Assembly: GCA_003224135.1 (NCBI GenBank) | Contig: QHYO01000583.1 | Coordinates: 1 to 15,444 of the forward strand | Reading direction: 5' to 3' | DNA from: Acidobacteriota bacterium | GTDB lineage: Bacteria; Acidobacteriota; Terriglobia; Acidiferrales; UBA7541 | Length of the DNA: 15,444 nt | In this document: piece by piece, positions 1 to 7,358 of the stretch | Layout of the letters: each line of letters starts with the position of its first letter | How positions within the stretch are numbered: the stretch's first letter is position 1 | Notes under the pieces: generated by a model | The model's input: only the letters and a program-made list of their open reading frames with translations | What the model was told of the DNA's origin: nothing | Databases searched by the model: none | Translations under genes and position numbers: made by a program

Positions 1-447
1 AAAATAGACGGCCGCAAAACCAAGAGCATAGAGAACCATCAGCTCAGTGACTTGTGCGGATGATGTGAAGTATCGCGTGGAATCCCTGCGGCTCATCTGG
101 CCAACAAGGGTGGAAAACAAGAATTTTAGAGGATAAACGTAAAACAGAACCACGAAGAGCAGGACGGAATTCAAAAAAATGGTGAGCTGGTCGTCGAGAC
201 CGTAGCGACGGAAAAAAATGTAGTGGGCGTACCACACGGTCAAAAGCATCGTGAAGCAAATAGCGAACGGGATGAAGCCACGAATGACTTCGTGGAGGTC
301 GCTGAAGTCTTTTGGAACTTCGAGAGAGACCACCAGAAGAGTCAATGCGAAGCCGAAGACCACATCGCTAAAAGCGTCGATACGCGACAGTCTAGCTCCG
401 CGCATGCGGAAGCCATTTTCGATGGGAAGATGATCTGGAGAGTCCAC
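1..447 (-). CDS. TMEM175-family (DUF1211) potassium channel, C-terminus cut by window edge
   Basis: This reading frame stays open from the start to the left edge, giving about 149 residues. It shows the TMEM175 hallmark: an Arg a few residues before an F-S-D tripeptide (RIDAFSDVV), at the head of the first hydrophobic helix. A second helix (FIPFAICFTMLLTVWYAHY) and a third (FLNSVLLFVVLFYVYPL) follow, and a fourth begins at the edge. In known bacterial members the FSD helix lines the pore of a potassium-selective leak channel in the inner membrane; that function is carried over from the family. I prefer the GTG at 447 because a GGAG sits 7 nt upstream. The ATG at 405 is the alternative and is closer to the usual N-terminus. 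The gene lies 83 nt downstream of the FAD oxidoreductase on the same strand and could share its transcript. Confidence 0.8.
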   Translation of the reverse strand, partial: MDSPDHLPIENGFRMRGARLSRIDAFSDVVFGFALTLLVVSLEVPKDFSDLHEVIRGFIPFAICFTMLLTVWYAHYIFFRRYGLDDQLTIFLNSVLLFVVLFYVYPLKFLFSTLVGQMSRRDSTRYFTSSAQVTELMVLYALGFAAVYF

Positions 448-530
448 GCGAATTCTCCGAAAACTTACGAAAAACAGGCCTGAAACGTCTGTTGGCTCAG
501 GGTTTGTAAGTACCAACCCTGAAATGCGAA

Positions 531-1721
531 TCAGCGGACGGTGACGCCGTCCGGCCGCGGCTTGGCGATGGCCGGTGAGTCGACATTCAAGACTGAAGTG
601 ACGAAATCGCTCAGCGTCATGCCGAGATGTCCCACGACGCGTTGCTTGAGCGTCGTGTAGTCCTGCGTGCCGCTGAAGATATCGGCCATGATCTGGCGGA
701 AGATCGTACTGCGGCGCAGAAATTGAACCATGCGGGTAGTGACCGCGGTGCCGAGGAACGAGCCGCGATAGAAGCGGCGAACAATGCGAGCAGCGAATTC
801 CAGTTCGCAGGAAAAAGCAGCGCGAACCCAGTCGGTATACATCTCGGGATTGCCTTCGGCAATGGCTTTGCCGAGAAGTTCGCCCGAGCGCATGGCGTAG
901 AAGAGACCTTCGCCAGTGAGCGGGTCAACAAAAGCGGCGGCATCCCCAACCAGGGCCCAGTTTTTGCCGACAACGGTGCGCTGCGAAAGTGTCGGAACTT
1001 GCGGCGATGGCAGCACATGACTGTAGAAGCGAGCGGCTTCGGTGGAGAGTCTTTGTTTGCCGATGAATGTTTGCAGATGTGTGCGAAGTTCGGTCTGATT
1101 GTGAGAAGCCATGCTGCCGCAGATGCCGACGGATAAGTGATCGCAGCGGGGGAAGGACCAGATATAACCGTCAAAGTGCGGAAGAAATTTGATGATGATG
1201 GAATCGGCGGCTTGCGGAATGAAATAGCCCTGAGTAATTTCGAGTTCGTCGCGCTGGAGGGGCCGTGTTTCGGGCAGAAGCTGATTGCGTGCGCCGGCAG
1301 CGAGCACCAGGAAGTCCGCAGTGCGCCACTCGCCTTCGATGGAGTAGCGGGGCTTTTCGCCAGAAGTGTCCACGGCGACGACATGAGAGCGGTGTATCTG
1401 GCAGCCAGCGTTTTGCGCTCGTTCAAGCAGCAAACCATTCAGCACCATGCGCGAATAAATGACGATGGGGTTGCGCATCTCGAGTTTGGCGCGCTGTTCG
1501 TTGCTGGCGATGAGTTCGATTGAGTGGATGAGCTTTTTGGGATAGGGGTTATCGAGAAGAAATGGAAACCGCTGAATGGCTTTGTGAGTGAGGCCACCGC
1601 CGCAGGGTTTCTCCCATGCGAGATGTTCGTCAAAAATGTGAACAGTGTTGCCGGAGCGGGCGAGTTGTTCGCCACACATCGCTCCAGACGGTCCGCCGCC
1701 GACGATTACGATTTCAGCCAT
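531..1721 (-). CDS. Geranylgeranyl reductase-family FAD-dependent oxidoreductase
   Basis: This 396-residue flavoprotein is probably a reductase of isoprenoid chains. The N-terminal Rossmann motif GGGPSG (residues 8-13) and the acidic residue ending strand 2 (HIFDEH) bind the FAD ADP moiety. The P-C-G-G-G-L signature at 39-44 is typical of the ChlP/BchP and archaeal geranylgeranyl reductase group. The second FAD motif VGDAAAFVDPLTGEG, with Asp about residue 260, contacts the ribityl and pyrophosphate part. The roughly 65-residue C-terminal tail is less conserved. Family members reduce double bonds of geranylgeranyl groups in chlorophyll, archaeal lipids or menaquinone side chains; the substrate here cannot be read from sequence. 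No isoprenoid genes are adjacent. It starts 45 nt after the hydrolase-membrane gene on the same strand, so the two are probably co-transcribed. Halogenase-like or other FAD monooxygenase activity is less likely given the PCGGG motif. Confidence 0.85.
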   Translation of the reverse strand: MAEIVIVGGGPSGAMCGEQLARSGNTVHIFDEHLAWEKPCGGGLTHKAIQRFPFLLDNPYPKKLIHSIELIASNEQRAKLEMRNPIVIYSRMVLNGLLLERAQNAGCQIHRSHVVAVDTSGEKPRYSIEGEWRTADFLVLAAGARNQLLPETRPLQRDELEITQGYFIPQAADSIIIKFLPHFDGYIWSFPRCDHLSVGICGSMASHNQTELRTHLQTFIGKQRLSTEAARFYSHVLPSPQVPTLSQRTVVGKNWALVGDAAAFVDPLTGEGLFYAMRSGELLGKAIAEGNPEMYTDWVRAAFSCELEFAARIVRRFYRGSFLGTAVTTRMVQFLRRSTIFRQIMADIFSGTQDYTTLKQRVVGHLGMTLSDFVTSVLNVDSPAIAKPRPDGVTVR

Positions 1722-1766
1722 GCGTTCGCTCGCTATCGGTGAGATCCTTCTCAGGGCACAAAGGCC

Positions 1767-3302
1767 TCAGGCGACGGGGAGAATCGCCAGGGCAAAAGCA
1801 GCGAGGAGTATAGCACCGAAAATCGTGGCGGCTGGGACAGAGCGTGTCCGAGCGCGTATTACATCGGTTGCCATCCGTTGCAGAAGTGAAAACAACAAGA
1901 AATAGACGACGAGCAGGATAAACACGAATTGGCCGGAATGCAGATAGAAAATCGCGGCGATCAGCACAAGCCAGAGAATGGTGCGAAACGCCAGGAAGTG
2001 CATTAGACGGCGGAAACGCGGCATAGAGACAGGATCGCCGAGGAAGAGTTCTTCGGCAAGATGCCAGGGGACCACTACGAGTGCGAGCAGCGGAAAACGG
2101 AGCCAGCGCGAGGGCGTTAGCCAGGCTTCGTAAAATGTAAGTTCGAACCACGCGCCATAAAGAAGGACGAGCAGAATTGCAGCGGCGGAACTGGCGGCAG
2201 TGGAAGAGCTGAAAAAGGACTTCATTCGAGGCACCGCCTGGCGATGGACGATCGACATTGCTATGCCGACCAGAAACAGGAATGATGCGACGTAGCCACC
2301 TTGAAAAATATGCAGGAATTGGAAAGGGATGAAGAAGTGGAGTAATGCCACGGCGAGAGACGAGAAAAGCGCAAGAAAGAGTGCGGTTCGAGGGAAAGAG
2401 TGCGGCGGATTCGAGTCCGGAGCAGGCGGTGCATCCCGAGAAGGGGCCATCTCGCGAAGAAAGGGCGGCGCCAGAATGCTGAGCCCGACAATGCCGAAAA
2501 TGCAGCCGATCGCGGGCATGTTCTTTGGAAACGGAGCCGTTGGATTTGTTCCGAGAATCTGGGATGTCCAGGATCGCATGGCCTCGAATGCTGCGTGCGA
2601 GAACAGAATGCTGACGTGAGTGGTGTCAGGAATCGTGTCGAATCGATTGGTGGAGTTGACGGACTCGGTTACCAGCTCCTTGGCGATCTGCCGGATCGAG
2701 GCAGGCTCCCAGGAAGCGCTGAGCACAAGTGCGTGTGCGGCGAGAACGGGTGGCTCGGGAAACAAGAGCAGTTCGCGAGAGACTCCCGGAGCGGGGTGCA
2801 TGGGCGCGGGAGAAATCGCGATAACACACGCGACGGGAAAATGCGCGGCAACTCGAGTGGCGATGGCGCCTCCCATCGAATGACCCGCGAGCAATGTGCG
2901 TTCCGGAAGAATGGCTTTGCGAGCGGCCAGGTCGCGAACGAGGGCTTCAGCGCAGGTTTCGACTCGCTGTGGAGAAAACGGGCCGGAAGTTTTTCCGTGT
3001 CCGGGAAGATCGGGTACAAAGACTCGCAGGTCTTGATTAGCGAATTCCTGCGCGCTAAAGGCCATCACTTTTCGGTTGGCGGAGAGGCCGTGAAACAGAA
3101 CGACGGAACCGACCGGCGTCCCTGAACGCGCTTCGTAAATGTCGGTCGGCATATTGCAGCCGCCAGCGGTAGCGAAAACCGTGCGGACTTCGTAGGATTC
3201 TCTGCGCGCCAGAAAAATTCCGATCACGCACAGGGTAATGCCAACGGCGGCCCGAAAAAGCGCCCTGCGATTGAGAGGAGCGACACCGGCTCGCGGCTTC
3301 AC
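1767..3302 (-). CDS. Alpha/beta-hydrolase fused to a C-terminal polytopic membrane domain
   Basis: This 511-residue protein has two parts. Residues 16-32 form a membrane anchor. Residues about 60-250 form an alpha/beta-hydrolase of lysophospholipase/esterase type, with an oxyanion-hole HG at 71-72, a nucleophile elbow GHSMGG with Ser142, and His229 in DTTHVS. The position of the usual catalytic Asp reads SASWEP, so Glu199 may be the acid. From about residue 263 to the C-terminus there are roughly seven hydrophobic segments with charged loops, including an EELFLGDP stretch at 417-424 that faintly recalls the EExxxR motif of CPBP membrane proteases; I do not claim that identity. The hydrolase part probably faces the periplasm, which is an inference from one N-terminal helix. 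The start is GTG, with GGAAG 5 nt upstream. It is the first gene of a minus-strand group ending in the TMEM175 gene. The substrate is unknown; an ester of a lipid is the simplest guess. Confidence 0.75.
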   Translation of the reverse strand: MKPRAGVAPLNRRALFRAAVGITLCVIGIFLARRESYEVRTVFATAGGCNMPTDIYEARSGTPVGSVVLFHGLSANRKVMAFSAQEFANQDLRVFVPDLPGHGKTSGPFSPQRVETCAEALVRDLAARKAILPERTLLAGHSMGGAIATRVAAHFPVACVIAISPAPMHPAPGVSRELLLFPEPPVLAAHALVLSASWEPASIRQIAKELVTESVNSTNRFDTIPDTTHVSILFSHAAFEAMRSWTSQILGTNPTAPFPKNMPAIGCIFGIVGLSILAPPFLREMAPSRDAPPAPDSNPPHSFPRTALFLALFSSLAVALLHFFIPFQFLHIFQGGYVASFLFLVGIAMSIVHRQAVPRMKSFFSSSTAASSAAAILLVLLYGAWFELTFYEAWLTPSRWLRFPLLALVVVPWHLAEELFLGDPVSMPRFRRLMHFLAFRTILWLVLIAAIFYLHSGQFVFILLVVYFLLFSLLQRMATDVIRARTRSVPAATIFGAILLAAFALAILPVA

Positions 3303-3353
3303 GGACGCTTCCGCAGTGAGACGGCGAGCAGGGAAGGGTCAATTGCGCTCGCG

Positions 3354-3362
3354 TGATAAACT
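3354..3362 (+). promoter_or_regulatory. Extended -10 promoter candidate for the rfaE2-mfd unit
   Basis: TGATAAACT fits the extended -10 form TGnTAnnnT. No convincing -35 hexamer lies about 17 nt upstream, as is usual for extended -10 promoters. Transcription would begin near 3369, leaving a leader of about 40 nt before the TTG start. The site lies between the divergent hydrolase and rfaE2 genes. This is pattern matching only. Confidence 0.4.
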
Positions 3363-3395
3363 GAAGTGTCACACCTTGAGCGCGAATCGGTTGTC

Positions 3396-3402
3396 GAGAG
3401 GG
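3396..3402 (+). promoter_or_regulatory. Ribosome binding site fixing the TTG start of rfaE2
   Basis: GAGAGGG lies 7 nt before the TTG at 3410. No ATG or GTG in this frame lies close enough to use it, so it supports TTG as the start codon. Confidence 0.55.
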
Positions 3403-3409
3403 TGCGCAA

Positions 3410-3910
3410 TTGGGCGCAGGGATCCTGAGTTTGCACGAAGCGATTTTGCAATTTGGCCCAGGGAAACGCAATGGGCGGCGCGTGGTGTTCACGAATGGCT
3501 GTTTTGACCTGCTGCATCCAGGACACATCGAGACTCTGGAAAAAGCGCGTAATCTTGGCGACGCGCTGATTGTTGGAGTGAACAGCGATCGCAGCGTGCG
3601 AGCCATGAAAGGCGTCGGGCGGCCGATTTTGCCCGAGCTTGAACGCGCGGAAATCCTGGCGGCGCTGGAATGCGTCGACGCGATAGTAATTTTTGATGAG
3701 CCCACGCCGCGCGAAACGCTTGCGGCTCTGCTCCCTGACGTCCTGGTGAAGGGCGGAGACTGGGCGAGCGACCAGATTGTCGGCCGCGAAGAGGTTGAGG
3801 CCGCCGGCGGCCAGGTAGTTTTGGTTCCGGTGGTGTCTGGTCATTCGACGACAGCGATACTCGAAAAGATCCGGAAGCTGGATGTGCCCGGCAGAACGGA
3901 ACGCCAGTAA
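3410..3910 (+). CDS. rfaE2: D-glycero-beta-D-manno-heptose 1-phosphate adenylyltransferase (RfaE2/HldE C-domain type)
   Basis: This 166-residue cytoplasmic nucleotidyltransferase transfers AMP from ATP to heptose 1-phosphate to make ADP-heptose for the lipopolysaccharide inner core. The cytidylyltransferase-fold signature is clear: [13 protein letters not shown] (residues 27-39) with the HxGH motif at 36-39, then [13 protein letters not shown] and a C-terminal GHSTT. The length matches the stand-alone RfaE2 form; the kinase domain that is fused to it in E. coli HldE is absent. No other heptose gene is in the window, so the kinase, phosphatase and isomerase must be elsewhere. The gene opens a long plus-strand run and ends 7 nt before the preferred start of mfd. 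The TTG start is chosen for its upstream GAGAGGG. A related cytidylyltransferase such as the glycerol-3-phosphate type is possible, but the KGGDW and HSTT motifs favour RfaE2. Confidence 0.88.
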   Translation: MGAGILSLHEAILQFGPGKRNGRRVVFTNGCFDLLHPGHIETLEKARNLGDALIVGVNSDRSVRAMKGVGRPILPELERAEILAALECVDAIVIFDEPTPRETLAALLPDVLVKGGDWASDQIVGREEVEAAGGQVVLVPVVSGHSTTAILEKIRKLDVPGRTERQ

Positions 3911-3917
3911 GTTCCCA

Positions 3918-6900
3918 ATGATCCTACCTGTTGTTCGTGAACGATTCGAAGCGTTGCTGCGCCAGCCTGCGCTGGAGGGCGTGGTGTCCGTGTTGCAGAG
4001 CGGCGCAAAAGCTGCTGGGTGTGTCGGGCTGACAGAATTAGCGAAGGCGATCGCGGTTGCCTACGTCACGAGCCAATTGCGACGGCCAGCGTTCCTGGTG
4101 GTTGATTCGAACAAGAAAGCTGAAGCAATTGCGGAAACGCTGCGATTTTGCTTTTCGATCTTTCCGGGGGCCACAGGCGGCGTGGCCGTTCTTCCTGCGT
4201 TTGACACGTTTCCTTGGGAGTCCCGAAGTCCGCACGCGGATATTTTGGAGCGGCGCGCGGCTACGCTGTACCGGCTTGCGGCGGGAGAAACTTCGCTGGT
4301 GATTGCACCGGTGGCATCGGCACTTTGGCGGTACCGCGAAGGAACCGACTATGCAGAGTTGACGCGCGTGCTGGAAAAAGATGCGGATGTGCCGCTACAG
4401 GATTTTCTGGCGCATCTGGGCGCGACCGGCTATGCGCGGACGGAGATGGTGGAGTTGCCGGGGCAGTTCGCGGTGCGCGGCGGAATCGTGGATATTTTCT
4501 CGCCGGAAGCACCACGGCCAGTGCGAGTCGAACTGCTTGGCGACACCGTGGAGTCGGTGCGTGAGTTCGACGCGCGGACGCAGCGATCGATTGCGCCGGT
4601 GAACTGGACGACGGTATTGCCGCTGACAGAATGGGCGGTGATGCGGGGCGATGGAGCGGAGGCTTGGGCACTGGCAACCTATTGGGGGCCGGCAAGCGTT
4701 GCGGGCGCAAGGACACTCTTTGAGTTGTCGCCAAGTTCGCTGGAGCCGGTAATTTTTCTGGATGAACCTGCAGCGCTACGCCCGGCGGCGGATGCACTGC
4801 TGCGAGAGGCAATCGAGGCTTACGAAAAATTGGGAATGGCGAACGCGCCAGAGGCCGCGAACTTTTTCTGGCAAGCGCAGGAGTTCGAGCTGGCATTGCA
4901 ACTGGCCACGCGAGTGGAGTTGGAACAACTCGGAATGAGCCAGAGCGGAGTTCCACGCTTCCATCTTTCGTCGCGGCCGAGCGCGCGCTTTCACGGGGAC
5001 GTGGTGGCTTGTGTGGGCGATGTGAAGTCGCAGCTTGCCTCCGGCGGAACAGTATTTTTGACGGCGGCGAGCACGGGCGAGCTGGAACGTTACGCCGATA
5101 TATGCCGCGAATACGAAGTGCCGTACGTATTGGGCGAATCGGAAAACGCAGCGGCGGGATTCACGGCAGAGGGTGCGCTCGAATCGGCAGGATTGGTTCT
5201 GATGCGGGCGCCGTTTGGGGAAGGAACCGCATTCCCCGATGCGAAGCTGACGATCTTTGGCAATGCCGATTTGTTTGATGTCGCCCCATCAGTAGAGCGG
5301 CCCACTCGAAAGATTCGAACATCAGGATTTTTCAGTGATTTCGCGGACCTGAAACCCGGCGATTTCGTGGTGCACATGGATCACGGAATCGGACAGTTCG
5401 AAGGATTGCGACAAATCGAATCGGACGGGCGGCGTGGTGAATTCATGCTGCTGCGGTATGCAGAAGACGCGCGGTTGTACGTGCCGCTGGAACGAATGGA
5501 CCTGGTGCAGAACTACCGCGTGGTGGAAGGGGCTCCACCTGCGCTCGACAGGCTGGGCGGAACGGGATGGACCACGCGAAAAGCACGCGTCAGGAAGTCG
5601 CTTGAGGACATGGCGGAAAAATTACTGGAATTGTACGCGGCGCGAAAGACGGCGCAAGGGTTTGCTTTTACAGCGGATGGAAACTGGCAGCGCGAATTTG
5701 AGGACGCGTTTGAGTTCGAAGAGACACAAGACCAGAACCTGGCGATTGCGGACATCAAGAGAGACATGGAAAAACCGGTCCCCATGGACCGGCTGTTGTG
5801 CGGCGACGTTGGATACGGCAAAACGGAAGTGGCGATGCGCGCGGCGTTCAAGGTGATCTCTGACGGGAAGCAGGTAGCCGTGCTTGCTCCTACAACCGTG
5901 CTGGCGTTTCAACATTTGGAGACCTTCAAGAGACGGTTTGCGGCGTTCCCGGCAAAGATCGAAATGCTCAGCCGGTTTCGAACCGCAGCAGAGCAGAAGA
6001 AAATATTGGCAGAGCTGGAAGCCGGGAAAGTGGACGTTGTCATCGGGACGCACAGACTGCTTTCAAAAGACGTGAATTTTCAGGATTTGGGTTTGCTGGT
6101 GATCGATGAAGAGCAGCGGTTTGGCGTGGCGCACAAAGAGCGGCTAAAAGAGATGCGGAAAGACGTGGACGCACTGTCACTGTCTGCGACGCCGATCCCG
6201 CGCACCCTGCACATGTCACTCGTGGGATTGCGCGACATGTCGATCATCGAGACGCCGCCGCGCGACCGATTGGCGATTCAGACCGTCGTCGCGCCGTTTC
6301 AGGAAGAGCTGATCCGAAAGGCAGTGGAGACAGAACTGCAACGCGACGGGCAAGTGTACTTCATTCACAATCGCGTGGAGTCGATCTATTCGCTGGCCGC
6401 CCTCGTGACGAAATTGGTGCCGCGGGCGCGCGTGGTGGTCGGGCACGGGCAGATGGGCGAAAAAGAACTCGAGAAAGTGATGCTGAAATTCATCCGCGAC
6501 GAAGCGGACGTCTTAGTTGCCACAACAATTGTAGAGAATGGCTTGGACATTCCACGGGCAAACACGATTTTGATCAATCGCGCTGATCGGCTTGGACTTT
6601 CCGAGTTGTACCAGTTGCGCGGGCGGGTGGGTCGTTCGAATCAGCGGGCGTACGCCTACCTGCTGGTGCCGCCGGAGACAGTGCTTTCGGAAGTGGCGCG
6701 CAAGCGGCTTGCGGCGATGAAAGAGTTCAGCGAACTCGGCGCGGGATTTCGCATCGCCGCCTTGGATCTCGAACTGCGTGGTGCGGGCAATATGCTGGGC
6801 CGGCAGCAACACGGCCACATCGAAGCCGTGGGATTCGATATTTATACGCAGATGCTGGAGCGCGCCGTCTCGAAGCTTAAGGGCGAAGCGGCCGCGCCAG

Positions 6901-7337
6901 AGTTGCGCACGACGTTGAGCCTGGGACTCGACGTGCGAATCCCGCAGGATTATATTCCGAGCGAGAATCTGCGCTTGCGGACCTACAAACGAATATCGTC
7001 CATCAAGACCGATGAGGAAAAAGCGGACGTGGCAAAAGAGCTCGAAGACAGATTTGGGCCGCTTCCTGCCTCGGTGGTGAACCTCTTGGAGTATGCCGCT
7101 CTCAAATCGATTTGCGAACGGCTCCGGATTTCGATGGTTGAAAGGCAAGGGAACCGTCTGGCCGTGAGATTTCATCCGGAGACTCCGCTCGATCCCGCCA
7201 CGTTGGTGCAAGTGGTGCGATCGCGGGAAGGAATCCGGCTGGACCCCTCGGGAGTACTTTGGATGGAAACTTCAAGGGGCGAGTCCGTTGCAGGCTCGTT
7301 GAGAAACGTATTGCTCGGTCTTCAAGGGCAGGGCTAA
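3918..7337 (+). CDS. mfd: Transcription-repair coupling factor Mfd
   Basis: Mfd is an ATP-driven translocase that pushes stalled RNA polymerase off damaged DNA and recruits UvrA for nucleotide-excision repair. The protein has 1139 residues, close to E. coli Mfd (1148). In order it shows the UvrB-like N-terminal module (AFDTFPWE near 95, VELPGQFAVRGGIVDIF near 178); the RNA-polymerase-interacting CarD-like domain (DFVVHMDHGIGQFEGL near 480); the RecG-like helicase core with Walker A GDVGYGKT (about 627-634), DEEQ in VIDEEQRFG (about 729), LSATPIPRTL and the Q-R-G-R-V-G-R motif VI; the translocation motif with ELRGAGNMLG (about 952); and the C-terminal TRCF domain. All motor motifs look intact. 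The frame extends to an ATG at 3882 inside rfaE2, but the ATG at 3918 gives the usual family N-terminus (MILPVVRERF) and is preferred, although its ribosome binding site is weak. Translation may be coupled to rfaE2. Confidence 0.97.
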   Translation: MILPVVRERFEALLRQPALEGVVSVLQSGAKAAGCVGLTELAKAIAVAYVTSQLRRPAFLVVDSNKKAEAIAETLRFCFSIFPGATGGVAVLPAFDTFPWESRSPHADILERRAATLYRLAAGETSLVIAPVASALWRYREGTDYAELTRVLEKDADVPLQDFLAHLGATGYARTEMVELPGQFAVRGGIVDIFSPEAPRPVRVELLGDTVESVREFDARTQRSIAPVNWTTVLPLTEWAVMRGDGAEAWALATYWGPASVAGARTLFELSPSSLEPVIFLDEPAALRPAADALLREAIEAYEKLGMANAPEAANFFWQAQEFELALQLATRVELEQLGMSQSGVPRFHLSSRPSARFHGDVVACVGDVKSQLASGGTVFLTAASTGELERYADICREYEVPYVLGESENAAAGFTAEGALESAGLVLMRAPFGEGTAFPDAKLTIFGNADLFDVAPSVERPTRKIRTSGFFSDFADLKPGDFVVHMDHGIGQFEGLRQIESDGRRGEFMLLRYAEDARLYVPLERMDLVQNYRVVEGAPPALDRLGGTGWTTRKARVRKSLEDMAEKLLELYAARKTAQGFAFTADGNWQREFEDAFEFEETQDQNLAIADIKRDMEKPVPMDRLLCGDVGYGKTEVAMRAAFKVISDGKQVAVLAPTTVLAFQHLETFKRRFAAFPAKIEMLSRFRTAAEQKKILAELEAGKVDVVIGTHRLLSKDVNFQDLGLLVIDEEQRFGVAHKERLKEMRKDVDALSLSATPIPRTLHMSLVGLRDMSIIETPPRDRLAIQTVVAPFQEELIRKAVETELQRDGQVYFIHNRVESIYSLAALVTKLVPRARVVVGHGQMGEKELEKVMLKFIRDEADVLVATTIVENGLDIPRANTILINRADRLGLSELYQLRGRVGRSNQRAYAYLLVPPETVLSEVARKRLAAMKEFSELGAGFRIAALDLELRGAGNMLGRQQHGHIEAVGFDIYTQMLERAVSKLKGEAAAPELRTTLSLGLDVRIPQDYIPSENLRLRTYKRISSIKTDEEKADVAKELEDRFGPLPASVVNLLEYAALKSICERLRISMVERQGNRLAVRFHPETPLDPATLVQVVRSREGIRLDPSGVLWMETSRGESVAGSLRNVLLGLQGQG

Positions 7338-7340
7338 ACT
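7335..7340 (+). promoter_or_regulatory. Possible internal -10 element before the SurA-like gene
   Basis: TAAACT overlaps the mfd stop codon and continues as TAAACTGAAG, the same ten bases found in the rfaE2 promoter region (3357-3366). A start near 7347 would give the chaperone gene its own transcript. The TG of an extended -10 is absent here (GGC instead) and no -35 is evident. Confidence 0.25.
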
Positions 7341-7358
7341 GAAGAAGTGAGGGAATGG

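Noticed and set aside
44..259. Minus-strand 71-codon frame near the left edge
   Set aside because: The other minus frame here encodes the TMEM175-type channel; this frame is a shadow of it.
2400..3125. Plus-strand open frame of 241 codons inside the hydrolase-membrane gene
   Set aside because: It is rich in Gly, Arg and Ser with no motif, while the opposite strand has a full hydrolase triad and membrane helices.
3882..3917. Upstream ATG of mfd overlapping rfaE2
   Set aside because: The 12 added residues do not resemble the Mfd N-terminus, whereas the ATG at 3918 gives it. The upstream start cannot be fully excluded.
6513..7211. Minus-strand open frame of 232 codons opposite the end of mfd
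   Set aside because: The plus strand encodes the conserved translocation motif and TRCF domain; the antisense product is His/Arg-rich and resembles nothing.
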